Shown: piece by piece, positions 16,660 to 25,750 of the stretch
How the letters are laid out: each line of letters opens with the position of its first letter
Position numbering within the stretch: position 1 is the stretch's first letter
Position numbers and translations under genes: made by a program
Assembly: GCA_003220495.1 (NCBI GenBank)
Contig: QHSP01000026.1
Span: 1 to 64,000, forward strand
DNA length: 64,000 nucleotides
Source of the DNA: Candidatus Rokuibacteriota bacterium
GTDB lineage: Bacteria > Methylomirabilota > Methylomirabilia > Rokubacteriales > CSP1-6
Reading direction: 5' to 3'
Notes under the pieces: generated by a model
Seen by the model: only the letters and a program-made list of their open reading frames with translations
What the model was told of the DNA's origin: nothing
Database searches by the model: none

Positions 16660-17493
16660 TCAGGGCCAGGCGTGCGGCAAGCCGAGCAACGTCTCGGAGA
16701 TGAACGCCTCTGGCTTGTTCTGCTTGCCGATCGGTTGGCTCAAATCGGATGGCGGGAAGTAGTCACCGTGGTCGTATAGATCGCCCGAAATCTGCGCGTG
16801 AAGCACCTGCTCCGCGCGTGGGTGCGGACCGTGATAGCCGAGCGCGTGTCCCGTGGGATTGTCCTCATCGTGGAAGAAGACGTCCGACAAGAAGTCGCCG
16901 GCCGGATAGGCGAGCCGTAGCACCCGATCTCCCTTCGAGGCGAGCACGCTGATCCGCTTCGCGTTCTTGCGCGCGGCATCGTATTGCCGGCTGGTGAGGC
17001 AGTCGTCATCGACGGCGGCCGCGAGCACGCAGACTTCCCGCGCCGGGCGATCGAGCTGCTTCACGGTTTCGAGCACCAGCCGCCCGCCGAGGCTGTGCGA
17101 GACGAGCGAGACGTCCGCGGCGGCGGACAGACTCGTGTTGATGAACTTGGCGAGCAACCGCCCGCACCGGACGGCGTCTCCGGCTTCGGCGGGGTAGTTG
17201 ACGGCCGGGATCCACCAGTCCCCGGGCCAGAGAACGCCGACGAAGACGAAGGCCTGCGGGAGAGTCAAGTCGTGCTCCAGCCGCGCCAGCGCGTGCACAC
17301 CCGCGCGGCGAGATACGTTGAAGCCGTGTGTCACGAAGACGACCTCGCGACCGGCGATCCGATCGGCCGGGAGCGTCTGGCCGAGGTGCCGCAGCTCCGG
17401 CGGGTCGACCAGGCCGTTGCCCTCGAGGACGCGTGGCTCGTCGAGGATGCCCCCGCCCACGCCATCGGTACGAAAGTCGAGGAAGAACGTCAC
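16660..17493 (-). CDS. Alpha/beta hydrolase (DUF900-like esterase/lipase)
   Basis: The 277-residue product starts at a GTG 7 bp after the stop of the lipoprotein gene. The frame is open up to 17862, but those extra residues are Arg/Ser-rich shadow of the neighbouring gene. Hydrolase features are the oxyanion strand EVVFVTHGFNV, the nucleophile elbow SLVSHSLGGRL (G/S-x-S-x-G with Ser nucleophile), an acidic AAAVDDDC loop and a C-terminal GDYFPPSDL. The arrangement HGFNVSRRAG resembles the DUF900 family of lipase-like proteins. It has no signal peptide, so it probably acts in the cytoplasm, encoded with a membrane lipoprotein. Confidence 0.75.
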   Translation of the reverse strand: MTFFLDFRTDGVGGGILDEPRVLEGNGLVDPPELRHLGQTLPADRIAGREVVFVTHGFNVSRRAGVHALARLEHDLTLPQAFVFVGVLWPGDWWIPAVNYPAEAGDAVRCGRLLAKFINTSLSAAADVSLVSHSLGGRLVLETVKQLDRPAREVCVLAAAVDDDCLTSRQYDAARKNAKRISVLASKGDRVLRLAYPAGDFLSDVFFHDEDNPTGHALGYHGPHPRAEQVLHAQISGDLYDHGDYFPPSDLSQPIGKQNKPEAFISETLLGLPHAWP

Positions 17494-17500
17494 ACGCCAG

Positions 17501-18301
17501 TCACTTGGCCGCCCGCATCGCGGCAGCCGCCGCCTGGAGCGACGAGGCGAGGTCCTTGGCGATGGGCGCGAGGGGGACCGCCAGGAGTCCCACCACGAGC
17601 GCCAACGCCCAGCGATCCAATCCGAGGGCCCACGTTGCGAGGTACGCCAGTCCGATCGAGAAAACCCCGGCGAACACGCGTGAGACGTTCCGATAGAGCT
17701 GATCCGCGCGGTCGAAGGCGGCGTCGAGCTGTGCCTCGACCGAGGCGTCGAGCCGGCCGAGGACGTTGAGATCGATCTCGGTGAGCACACCTCCTTTGTG
17801 GAGCTTCTCCGCAGCCGCCTTGAGCGCATCCGGCGCGACGTGACCGGCCTTGGCGAGCGCACCCGCCGTGTCCGGGTCGAGGCCGAGACGGATCAGTGAC
17901 TTCACGATCGCCTTCTGCTCGTCGCGTGGTCGACCGTTGATCCAGTGTGAACGGACAACCCGGCGCCACTCGGCTTTCCCCTTGTTCGTGCCCAGAGCCC
18001 GATCGAGCGCGGCCGAGAAGCGAGCCGCGGTGTCGAGGAGACCGGGAAGGCCGAAGTTCGACACGCCGCCCCAGAACGCCTTGGTCGCGTCGACCAGGGC
18101 GAAGGCTGCTGTCCCGAGCGCTCCGATCGCGGTGATGATGGCGACCAGACGCGTGCTGCCGATGTCGCCGGTCGTCGCCTCCTTCGCCCCCGTGGTGGCG
18201 CTGGTTCCGGCGGTCGTCGGCGTCGTTGCCGTGCACGCCGCTAACGCGACGAGGGAGATCGCCAACAGGAGCGAAACCAGATGTCGCGCGCGTGTTGTCA
18301 T
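17501..18301 (-). CDS. Lipoprotein with C-terminal membrane segments, unknown function
   Basis: From the ATG at 18301 the product is 266 residues. A lipobox (LVALAAC, Cys at about residue 22) is followed by a Thr/Ala/Gly-rich linker. After that come a hydrophobic segment at about 50-70 (LVAIITAIGALGTAAFALV) and two more near residues 210-245. The middle is soluble and helical. An alternative GTG at 18313 would add four residues; the AGGGG in front of 18301 favours the later start. It is co-transcribed with the downstream hydrolase. No family was recognised. Confidence 0.62.
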   Translation of the reverse strand: MTTRARHLVSLLLAISLVALAACTATTPTTAGTSATTGAKEATTGDIGSTRLVAIITAIGALGTAAFALVDATKAFWGGVSNFGLPGLLDTAARFSAALDRALGTNKGKAEWRRVVRSHWINGRPRDEQKAIVKSLIRLGLDPDTAGALAKAGHVAPDALKAAAEKLHKGGVLTEIDLNVLGRLDASVEAQLDAAFDRADQLYRNVSRVFAGVFSIGLAYLATWALGLDRWALALVVGLLAVPLAPIAKDLASSLQAAAAAMRAAK

Positions 18302-18377
18302 AGCGCCCCTCACCCTCTCCTTGGGAGGTGAGTTTCCCGGCTCAGAGCCATGCCGTCCAGAGACCGAGCTGCTGATC

Positions 18378-20615
18378 TCAGGGATCGACCTGCAACAGGT
18401 TGCGCCTCACGCGCTCTGGCGTGAACGGCAACGCGCGCAGGCGCTTGCCGGTGGCATTCGCAAGGGCGTTGGCGATCGCGGCGGCCGCTGGGCCCTGCGC
18501 GCCCTCCCCAACACCGAGAAAGCGTTCGTCGGGTCGATCGAGCAGGACGACGTCGACCTCGGGCACCTCGGTGAAGCGCAGGATCGGATAGTCGGCCCAC
18601 GACCGGGTCGTCACCTGCGTGCGATCGAAGCGCACGGATTCCTTCAGGGTCCAGCTCGTCGACTGGATGATACCGCCCTCGATCTGGTTGACCACGCCGT
18701 CCGGGTTGACGATCTGCCCGGCGTCCACCGCCGCCACCACCCGCGCGACGCGCACGAGACCGGTTTTGCGCTCGACCTCGACGTCGGCGGCCATGGCGCA
18801 GTAGCAGGCGAGGTTCTTGTACCTGGCGAACGCGAAGCCGCGACCCCGCTCACCGTCACCCTTGGCGCTCGGTCGCCACCCGGCGCGCTGAGCGGCCGCC
18901 TCGATGACGGCGCGGGCGCGGGCGTCGTTCAAGTGACGCAAGCGGAACTCCACGGGATCGGCGCCCGCCGCGGCGGCCAGCTCGTCGACGAACGACTCCA
19001 GGGCGAAGACGTTGGCGTAGCCGCCAAGCGTGCGGAGCGCGGAGGTACGGATGGGCGCATCCGCGATGTAGTGCTTGACGACTTTCACATTGGGGAAGTC
19101 GTACAGCGGAATCGCGTTTCGGTCCGAGCCGCCGGACGGCTGCGGCACATCCGCCGGGGGGACCAGCGGACGCGGCGTCGCCAGATGCCGGGCGGCGAGG
19201 AGGTTCACTCCTGCGGAGGCGCCGGGCCGAGTGTTGTGCGACTGGCTCCACAGCTCGTGCGACCAGGTGACCACGTTCCCTTGCGCATCGATGCCGCCCG
19301 AGAGCTTCATTACCATGGCCGAGCCGTACGGCTCCCACGCGAATTCGTCGTCGCGCATCCACTGGAGCTTCACCGGCCGCGCCCCGGTTGCCCGCGCGAC
19401 GAGCGCGGCGTCGAGCACCACGTCGTCGGCGCCGTTGTGGCCGTAGCATCCGGCCCCCTCGGCGTGGATGCACCGGATGTCTTGAGGACTCATGTCGAAC
19501 ACCTTGGCCAGCTCGGCGCGCAGCGGGAACACGCCCTGGCTGTGCGTCCAGACGACGAGCTTGCCTTCCTGCCACCGGGCGACCGCGCACGAGGGTCCCA
19601 TCGAGGCGTGGCACTGGTAGGGGCGGGTATAGAGCGCTTCCAGCGTCTTCGCAGGCGCGGCGGCGGTGACCGACGTCTTCTCGGACACCGTCTGGCCCGG
19701 GACCGGCAGGCTCATGAGATGGCGATACAGCGCCTCGTCGGCGGGCGGCAATGACACGGTTTCCGTCCAGCGCGCGCTGCGCTTGAGCGCCTCACGGGCG
19801 CCAATCGCCTGCTCCTCTCGCACGGCGGCCACGGCGAGGAAACTTCCATCTCGCACGACGGCGACGACGCCGGGCAGGCGGCGCGCCGCCGCCTCGTCGA
19901 CGGACCGGAGCCGCGCGCCGGGCGAGGGCGGGCGCACGACGCGTCCGAATACCATGCCAGGCAGCCGGATGTCCTGCACGTAGGCGGCACCCCCGGTGAA
20001 TTTCTTCGGGATGTCCCGGCGGGGAACGCTGCGGCCGACCCAGTGGTGCTCGGCGGCGGGCTTCGGCTTGGTCTGCGCGGTCGCTTCCCGGTTCAGACCG
20101 GCGCTTCCCGCGAGCTCCCAGTACGTCGCGGTCGCGCCGCCCGGCGCGGTGACGGCGCCGTCGCTCACCGTCAGGCCGGGCGCGGCGACACCGAGCTTCG
20201 CCGCGGCAGCCGAGACGAGGACATCGCGCGCTTCGGCGCACGCGAAGCGCAGCGCGGTGCCGCTCTGCTCCACGGAAAGGCTGCCGGCGGTCTGCCCTTC
20301 GTTCGGCGTACGCGCGGTGTCGCCGCTGACGACCTGGATGCGCTGAAGATCCACGTCGAGCTCGTCGGCCGCGATCTGCGACAGCGCGGTGCCGATCCCC
20401 TGCCCGAGCTCGATCTTTCCGGTGAAGATCGTCACCGTGCCGTTCGGATCGATCCGGAGCCAGGCGTCGAGCATGCGATTCGTGTTGAGACTTGCCGGCA
20501 ACGGCGCCGGCCTGCCCTGCGCGAGCGCGACGCGCGGAGCGAGGGCGAATCCGATGACGAGCGCCCCGCCCGTCTTGACGAAGTCACGGCGAGAGACGTC
20601 GGGCACGACGCTCAT
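18378..20615 (-). CDS. Molybdenum hydroxylase large subunit (isoquinoline 1-oxidoreductase-beta type)
   Basis: The 745-residue molybdopterin-binding subunit begins with a twin-arginine signal (SRRDFVKTGG, residues 8-17), so it is exported folded with cofactor. Motifs include GKIELGQGIGTALSQIAADEL, QCHASMGPSCAVARW and HAEGAGCYGHNGADDV in the molybdopterin-binding part. The C-terminal GVGEGAQGPAAAAIANA holds the catalytic Glu region of xanthine-dehydrogenase-family enzymes. The domain order matches two-subunit IorAB-like hydroxylases that oxidise N-heterocycles or aldehydes. ATG at 20615 overlaps the stop of the iron-sulfur subunit gene by four bases (ATGA). There is no FAD subunit, so electrons probably go to a cytochrome or the membrane. 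Confidence 0.9.
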   Translation of the reverse strand: MSVVPDVSRRDFVKTGGALVIGFALAPRVALAQGRPAPLPASLNTNRMLDAWLRIDPNGTVTIFTGKIELGQGIGTALSQIAADELDVDLQRIQVVSGDTARTPNEGQTAGSLSVEQSGTALRFACAEARDVLVSAAAAKLGVAAPGLTVSDGAVTAPGGATATYWELAGSAGLNREATAQTKPKPAAEHHWVGRSVPRRDIPKKFTGGAAYVQDIRLPGMVFGRVVRPPSPGARLRSVDEAAARRLPGVVAVVRDGSFLAVAAVREEQAIGAREALKRSARWTETVSLPPADEALYRHLMSLPVPGQTVSEKTSVTAAAPAKTLEALYTRPYQCHASMGPSCAVARWQEGKLVVWTHSQGVFPLRAELAKVFDMSPQDIRCIHAEGAGCYGHNGADDVVLDAALVARATGARPVKLQWMRDDEFAWEPYGSAMVMKLSGGIDAQGNVVTWSHELWSQSHNTRPGASAGVNLLAARHLATPRPLVPPADVPQPSGGSDRNAIPLYDFPNVKVVKHYIADAPIRTSALRTLGGYANVFALESFVDELAAAAGADPVEFRLRHLNDARARAVIEAAAQRAGWRPSAKGDGERGRGFAFARYKNLACYCAMAADVEVERKTGLVRVARVVAAVDAGQIVNPDGVVNQIEGGIIQSTSWTLKESVRFDRTQVTTRSWADYPILRFTEVPEVDVVLLDRPDERFLGVGEGAQGPAAAAIANALANATGKRLRALPFTPERVRRNLLQVDP

Positions 20616-21079
20616 GACCGCATCTCCTTGGCGGCGCGCTGTACGGCGCGGACGATCCGATTGTGTGAGGCGCACCGGCAGAGGTGTCCGTTCAGCGCCT
20701 GTTTGATCTCCAGCTCGCTCGGCCCCGGATTCCGGTCGAGCAGCGCCTTCGCCGACATCACCATCCCGTTCCCGCAGTAGCCGCACTGACACGCCTGCTC
20801 CTCGATGAAGGCGCGCTGAAGCGGATGCAGCCGCTCGAGCGTGCCCAGGCTCTCGATCGTGGTGACACGCGTGTTCGCTGCGGCCGAGACCGGCGTCACG
20901 CACGACCGCACGGGCTTGCCGTCCATCAGCACCGTGCAGGCGCCACACTGGGCGAGCCCGCAACCGAACTTCGGCCCGTTCAGCTCGAGATCGTTCCTGA
21001 GCACGTACAGAAGTGGAGTGCCCGGCTCGACCGACACCGTCGTCGTCTTGCCGTTCACGTGCAGGCGGAAGCTCGCCAT
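20612..21079 (-). CDS. (2Fe-2S) subunit of the molybdenum hydroxylase
   Basis: The 155-residue iron-sulfur protein carries both clusters of this family. The plant-ferredoxin-type cluster is ligated by Cys in GCGLAQCGACTVLMDG with a later Cys (VRSC). The second cluster has QACQCGYCGNGM and GHLCRCASHNRIV. The ATG at 21079 has a GAGGAGG ribosome-binding site. It is the first gene of a two-gene operon with the Mo subunit (coupled by ATGA). It has no signal of its own and would be co-exported with the Tat-tagged large subunit. The promoter must lie in the 64 bp shared with the divergent permease gene. Confidence 0.92.
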   Translation of the reverse strand: MASFRLHVNGKTTTVSVEPGTPLLYVLRNDLELNGPKFGCGLAQCGACTVLMDGKPVRSCVTPVSAAANTRVTTIESLGTLERLHPLQRAFIEEQACQCGYCGNGMVMSAKALLDRNPGPSELEIKQALNGHLCRCASHNRIVRAVQRAAKEMRS

Positions 21080-21143
21080 CGTTCGCCTCCTCGGTCGGCC
21101 ACGTCCTTGCGGGAGCCCGGGCCCGTCTTTCTCATAGTACGAA

Positions 21144-22049
21144 ATGGGCCCCGGGGCAATTCCCGCGGTCCTTTGCCTTGACACTCGCCGCCGCTCCCGC
21201 CTAGTCTCCTGCTCGCGGAGGATCGCGACGAAGAGTCTGCGGCGGGCGGCGCGCAGCACCGTAGTGGTGGTCGGCGCGGTCTTCGCGCTGGTGATCGTCG
21301 GCATGGCGCTGTTCGCCGGCGGCCTCGCGCCGCATCCCCCCGACGAGCAGAACTTCGATCTGATCGAGGCGAAACCGGGAGCGCACGCTCTATTTGGCAC
21401 GGATCGGTTCGGCCGCGACGTCCTGAGCCGGGTGATCTACGGCGCACGGATCTCGCTCTACGTGGCGGTGACGTCGATCGCGTTGGCGATGCTCGTCGGA
21501 GGGGCGCTGGGGCTGACGGCGGGCTACGCCGGCGGCCTGTGGGACAACGCGATCAACCGCGTCATGGACATCTTCTTCAGTATCCCGGGGTTGTTGCTGG
21601 CGGTCGGTGTGGCGGCGATGCGCGGGCCGGGAGTGAACAGCGCGGTCGTGGCCATCACGATCGTCTACACGCCGCTCTTCGCCCGCGTCATGCGGGGGCC
21701 GGTCCTGGCCGAGCGCGAGAAGGAGTACATCGAGGCGGTGCGGGCGCTGGGCGCCGGCCGGCTGGTGGTGGCGATCAAGCACCTCTTGCCGAACGTGCTG
21801 TCCCCGTTCGTGGTGCAAGGCACCGTCGCCTTCTCGCAGGCGATCCTCATCGAGGCCTCGCTGAGTTACCTCGGACTGTCGGCTCAGCCACCCACTCCGT
21901 CGTGGGGCAACATGCTGAACGAGGGACGGACGTATCTGGAGACCGCGCCGTGGATCTCGGTGTTCCCGGGCGTGGCGATCATGACCGCCGTGCTGGCGTT
22001 CAACCTGATCGGCGACGGACTCCGCGACATTCTCGACCCGAACGCATAA
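21144..22049 (+). CDS. ABC transporter permease (DppC/OppC type)
   Basis: This is a six-helix permease of the peptide/nickel family: an N-terminal helix (about residues 40-60), an FGTDRFGRDVLSRVIYGARISL periplasmic loop typical of DppC, and the EAA loop EREKEYIEAVRALGAGRLVVAIKHLLPN. The C-terminus DGLRDILDPNA is standard. The start is uncertain: ATG 21144 is the only ATG, but a TTGACA-N18-TAGTCT promoter at 21178-21207 lies inside this reading. A start downstream (for instance CTG 21237 or an ATC 21222 after GCGGAGG) would then be used, shortening the protein by 26-31 residues. Confidence 0.87.
   Translation: MGPGAIPAVLCLDTRRRSRLVSCSRRIATKSLRRAARSTVVVVGAVFALVIVGMALFAGGLAPHPPDEQNFDLIEAKPGAHALFGTDRFGRDVLSRVIYGARISLYVAVTSIALAMLVGGALGLTAGYAGGLWDNAINRVMDIFFSIPGLLLAVGVAAMRGPGVNSAVVAITIVYTPLFARVMRGPVLAEREKEYIEAVRALGAGRLVVAIKHLLPNVLSPFVVQGTVAFSQAILIEASLSYLGLSAQPPTPSWGNMLNEGRTYLETAPWISVFPGVAIMTAVLAFNLIGDGLRDILDPNA
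21178..21207 (+). promoter_or_regulatory. Candidate promoter for the peptide-type transporter operon
   Basis: TTGACA (21178-21183), 18 bases, TAGTCT (21202-21207): a perfect -35 with a weak -10. It overlaps the 5' end of the longest reading of the permease gene, so if it is real the annotated start must move downstream. Confidence 0.45.
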
Positions 22050-22112
22050 GGTCGTGCGCGCGGCAGGCCGGGGCCCCGCCGGCCGAGGCGCGCACAATAA
22101 AAGGAGACCGAC

Positions 22113-23654
22113 ATGACCGCATCTCTGACCCGCCGCCAGCTCCTCCAGGCCGGCGGCCTCACGCTCGGCGCGCTCTCGCTCGGTCGCCACGCGGCCGGCC
22201 AGGCGCCGAAGGACGGTGGGACCTTCACCTCCGCGCGGACCACGGAAGCGACGGGGCTCGACCCGCAGCTCGTCCCGGCGTTCTCGCGGAGCGCCCGCTC
22301 ACCGATGATGTACAACCAGCTCGTCCGGTTCGAGCCGGACATGACGCCGGTGCCGGAGCTGGCCGAGTCGTGGCAGGTGAGCTCCGACGGGCTGCAGTGG
22401 ACGTTCAAGCTGCGCCAGGGCGTCAAGTTCCACGACGGCCAGGAGCTGACCTCCGCCGACGTGAAGTTCACGTTCGATCGACTCTTTGAAAAGTCGCCTG
22501 GTAAATCGGACTTCATCGCGGTCGACAAGGTCGAGCCGAGCGGGAAGTACGCGGTGAAGTTCGTCACCAAGGAGCCATTCGCGGGATTGCTCGCGGCGCT
22601 CGGCGGCTTCTGGGGTTTCATCATCAGCGAGGCCGGCGTGAAGAAGCACGGCGACCTCAACAAGGCCGCCGTCGGCACCGGCCCGTTCATGCTGGAGGAC
22701 TGGAAGGTCGAGCAGCAGATGGTCCTCAAGAAGCACGCGGGCTACTTCAAGAAGGGGTTGCCCTACGTCGACCAGGTGATCCTGCGCGTCATCCCCGACG
22801 AGGCCAGCATCGTCGCCGCGCTGCGCACGGGCCAGATCCACCACGCCTTCATCGAGGACAACAAGAACAACAACCTCCTCAAGGAGGAGAAGTCGCTGAC
22901 CGGCTATCGCTCCTCGCGGCTCGGCTACGACTTTCTCAACATCAACGCCAGCCGCGGGCCGCTGAAGGACGTGCGCGTGCGCCAGGCGATCTCGTATGCG
23001 GTGGACCGGGCCCAGATACTGCGCGTGGCCGCCTCGGGCTTCGGTCGTCTCACCGCGCCGGCCACCGCGCCGATGAAGCAGTGGCAACTCCCCGAGGAAC
23101 AGTGGATGAAGTACTACAGGCCCGATGTCGACAAGGCCAAGAAGCTCATGGCCGAGGCCGGCCAGACGGCCGGCTTCACCGTGAAGCTCGGCGTGATCCC
23201 GACCTTCCCCACGATGGTCTCGGGCGCGCCGGTCGTTGCCGCCCAGCTCAAGCGCATCGGCATCACCGCAGAGATCGAGAACGTCGAGTACGCGGTGTGG
23301 ATCAAGCGGTGGCTGGCCAAGGACTTCGACATGACGATGAACACCACGCCGGGCTACGCCGATCCCGACACCGCGTTCTTTCGCGCCCTGCACTCGACGA
23401 AGGGCCAGAACTGGAATTCCTGGAGCGTGCCCGAGCTCGACGCGCTGCTGGAGGAGGGCCGGCGCACGATGGATCAGAAAAAGCGCAAGGAGATCTACGA
23501 CCGCGTCCAGATCATGATCCTCGAGAACGTGCCGCACCTGTGGCTCTTCTCGGCCGACACGATCGACTTCACCCAGGCCTCGGTGAAAGGCTTCCGCCAG
23601 CATCCGACGACGCTCCTCTACGGCTTCGAAGGAGTGTGGCTCGACAAAGCGTAA
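22113..23654 (+). CDS. Tat-exported ABC substrate-binding protein (peptide/nickel family, SBP_bac_5)
   Basis: The 513-residue family 5 binding protein has a good ribosome-binding site (AAAAGGAG). The Tat signal is at residues 6-28 (TRRQLLQAGG). Family hallmarks include PELAESWQVSSDGLQWTFKL, RQGVKFHDGQELTSADVKFT, NASRGPLKDVRVRQAISYAVDR and a C-terminal WSVPELDALLEEGR. It is placed between the DppC-type and DppB-type permease genes and upstream of a luciferase-like monooxygenase and two CMD-fold proteins. From memory this is the arrangement associated with the TIGRFAMs KPN_01854 binding-protein group. The ligand is unknown; sulfur-containing or flavin-oxidised small molecules are plausible. Confidence 0.88.
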   Translation: MTASLTRRQLLQAGGLTLGALSLGRHAAGQAPKDGGTFTSARTTEATGLDPQLVPAFSRSARSPMMYNQLVRFEPDMTPVPELAESWQVSSDGLQWTFKLRQGVKFHDGQELTSADVKFTFDRLFEKSPGKSDFIAVDKVEPSGKYAVKFVTKEPFAGLLAALGGFWGFIISEAGVKKHGDLNKAAVGTGPFMLEDWKVEQQMVLKKHAGYFKKGLPYVDQVILRVIPDEASIVAALRTGQIHHAFIEDNKNNNLLKEEKSLTGYRSSRLGYDFLNINASRGPLKDVRVRQAISYAVDRAQILRVAASGFGRLTAPATAPMKQWQLPEEQWMKYYRPDVDKAKKLMAEAGQTAGFTVKLGVIPTFPTMVSGAPVVAAQLKRIGITAEIENVEYAVWIKRWLAKDFDMTMNTTPGYADPDTAFFRALHSTKGQNWNSWSVPELDALLEEGRRTMDQKKRKEIYDRVQIMILENVPHLWLFSADTIDFTQASVKGFRQHPTTLLYGFEGVWLDKA

Positions 23655-23668
23655 GTAAGGCGCAGCGC

Positions 23669-24622
23669 TTGACCCGTTACGTCATGGTCCGTCTCTACTC
23701 GATGGCCCTCACGCTCCTGGGGCTCTCGCTGCTCGTGTTCTTGATGTTGCGTCTGGTGCCGGGCACGGTGGTCGAGCAGATGATCGGCGCCGACGCCATC
23801 GTGAGCCCGGCCATGGTGGCGGAGCTGAAACGATTCTTCGGCCTCGACCAGCCGTGGTGGCGGCAATACGGACTCTGGGTCGCCGGCCTGACCCACGGCG
23901 ATCTCGGCACCTCGTGGCGGACCGGCAAACCCGTGGTCGCGCTGATCCTCGAGCGTCTGCCGGTCACGATGGAGCTGACCGCGTTGGCCGTCGCGTGCGC
24001 GATGGTGCTCGGCATCCCGGCCGGGATCCTGTCCGCGACCCGACGCGACAGGGCGATCGACAACATCACCCGCGTCGGCACGCTCCTTGGTCTGTCCATC
24101 CCGGTGTTCTGGCAGGGCACGATGCTCATCCTGTTCTTCTCGATCTACCTGCGCTGGATGCCGCCGGTCGTGTGGGTCGACTTCTTCACGGACCCGCGCC
24201 GGAACCTCACCATCATGCTGCTGCCGGCGCTGTGCCTGGGCACCGCCAGCGCGGCCAACATCGCGCGGACCACCCGGGCCTGCATGCTCGACGTGCTGCG
24301 CTCGGAGTACATCCGCACCGCGGCAGCCAAGGGGCTGACCGACCGGGTGGTCATCCTCAAGCACGCGCTCAAGAACGCGCTGATTCCGATCGTGACGGTG
24401 GCCGGTTTGCAGATGGGGATCCTGCTCGGCGGTACTGTCGTCGTGGAGGAGGTGTTCACGCTGCCCGGCATCGGGCGACTGGTGCTGTGGGCGATCTACC
24501 AGCGCGACTACCCGCTGACCCAGTCGACCATCCTGTTCATCGCCGTGATGTTCATGACCATCAACCTGGCCGTGGACGTGCTGTACGGGTATCTCGATCC
24601 CCGGATTCGTTACAGCGCGTAA
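23669..24622 (+). CDS. ABC transporter permease (DppB/OppB type)
   Basis: The 317-residue product starts at a TTG. I chose it because it gives the canonical DppB opening (TRYVMVRLYSMALTLLGLSLLVF) and is preceded by TAAGG; the first ATG is five codons later. Other marks are RLVPGTVVEQMIG, the GDLGTSWRTGKPV periplasmic motif, LPVTMELTALAVACA and the EAA loop LDVLRSEYIRTAAAKGLTDRVVILKHALKN. The C-terminus (DVLYGYLDPRIRYSA) is also typical. It forms the channel with the DppC-type permease. No DppD/F ATPases follow. Confidence 0.88.
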   Translation: MTRYVMVRLYSMALTLLGLSLLVFLMLRLVPGTVVEQMIGADAIVSPAMVAELKRFFGLDQPWWRQYGLWVAGLTHGDLGTSWRTGKPVVALILERLPVTMELTALAVACAMVLGIPAGILSATRRDRAIDNITRVGTLLGLSIPVFWQGTMLILFFSIYLRWMPPVVWVDFFTDPRRNLTIMLLPALCLGTASAANIARTTRACMLDVLRSEYIRTAAAKGLTDRVVILKHALKNALIPIVTVAGLQMGILLGGTVVVEEVFTLPGIGRLVLWAIYQRDYPLTQSTILFIAVMFMTINLAVDVLYGYLDPRIRYSA

Positions 24623-24646
24623 CCGAAAATCCATCGAGGAGACGTC

Positions 24647-25729
24647 ATGCGAGCCGCGGACGCGGCCTCGCTGATGCATAATAGCCGGCACATGACGATC
24701 GCGACCTCGCCGAAACGCCTGGGGTTCTTCACGCGCCTGCTCGATCAGGCGGATCCCGCCGAACGCTACCGGCTGGCGACCGCGCAGATCATCCACGCCG
24801 AACGGTTGGGCTTCGACTCGGCGTGGATCGCCCAGCACCATTTCCACGAAGACGAGGGCGGCCTTCCCGCGCCGTTCGTCTTCCTCGCCCAGGTCGCCGC
24901 CCAGACATCGCGGATCCGCCTCGGGACGGGGATCGTGACTCTGCCGCTGGAGCTGCCGATCCGGGTCGCGGAGGACTCCGCCGTGCTCGACCTGATGTGT
25001 GGCGGGCGCCTGGAAGTGGGCGTCGGAGGTGGGGGCAACCTTTCCTCGTACGCGGCGTTCGGCCAGAGCAGTGCCGAGCGCACGACTTTGCTCGTCGAGC
25101 ACCTTCAAGTGCTGCGCGACGCCTGGGCCGGGCTGCCGCTTCCCGGAGGGAAGGATCGGCTGTATCCGGCGAATCCGAGCCTGGTCGAGCGCGTCTGGCA
25201 GGCGACGTTCACGGTCGAGGGAGCCAGACGGGCCGGCGCGGCGGGGGACGGTCTCATGCTGTCGCGCACGCAGCCCCGTCCGGCCGAGGCTCCCGATCTC
25301 TCGCTGCCCGAGATCCAGAACCCGATGATCGACGCCTACGTGGAGGCGCTGCCCGAGGGCCGCGAGCCCCGTATCCTCGCCTCGCGCACCGTGTTCGTTG
25401 CGGATGACGACAGGGAAGCCCGGCGTCTCGCCGAAATCGGGCTCGGGCGACATCGCGCGCGCCTGGCCCGGTTGGGCCGCGCGACCGGAGATGGATCGCT
25501 GGACGCGATGATCGCCGCCATGGATGTGCATCTCGGCACGTCAGACGATGTGATCGCCTCGCTCAAGACGGACAGCGCGCTCGCCAGGGCGACGGACCTG
25601 GCGGTTCAGGTGCATTCGATCGATCCGCCGCATCCCTTCATCCTCAGATCGATCGAGCTGGTCGCCGAGGTGGTGGCGCCCGCGCTCGGCTGGGGACGGG
25701 ATGCCGCGGGAGTGCAGCGTGTCGCGTGA
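24647..25729 (+). CDS. Luciferase-like FMN-dependent monooxygenase (KPN_01858-like)
   Basis: The 360-residue product has the bacterial-luciferase (LLM) TIM-barrel fold: KRLGFFTRLLDQADPAERY, GFDSAWIAQHHFHEDEGGLP, RIRLGTGIVTLPLELPIRVAEDSAVLDLMCGGRLEVGVG and a late SDDVIASLKTD helix. The pattern fits the putative FMN-dependent KPN_01858-type group (TIGRFAM naming, recalled). An ATG at 24647 with GAGGAGA 5 bases upstream is the best initiation site by sequence. The family-like N-terminus begins at the ATG at 24692, so 15 extra residues may be present. The two following CMD-fold genes are its usual companions. The likely role is oxidation of a small imported compound. Confidence 0.87.
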   Translation: MRAADAASLMHNSRHMTIATSPKRLGFFTRLLDQADPAERYRLATAQIIHAERLGFDSAWIAQHHFHEDEGGLPAPFVFLAQVAAQTSRIRLGTGIVTLPLELPIRVAEDSAVLDLMCGGRLEVGVGGGGNLSSYAAFGQSSAERTTLLVEHLQVLRDAWAGLPLPGGKDRLYPANPSLVERVWQATFTVEGARRAGAAGDGLMLSRTQPRPAEAPDLSLPEIQNPMIDAYVEALPEGREPRILASRTVFVADDDREARRLAEIGLGRHRARLARLGRATGDGSLDAMIAAMDVHLGTSDDVIASLKTDSALARATDLAVQVHSIDPPHPFILRSIELVAEVVAPALGWGRDAAGVQRVA

Positions 25730-25750
25730 CCGGACGCTCGTGACCGCACG

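Noticed and set aside
17494-17862. N-terminal extension of the DUF900-like hydrolase
   Set aside because: The added 123 residues are Arg/Ser/Pro-rich and overlap the lipoprotein gene; the GTG at 17493 directly precedes the hydrolase fold.
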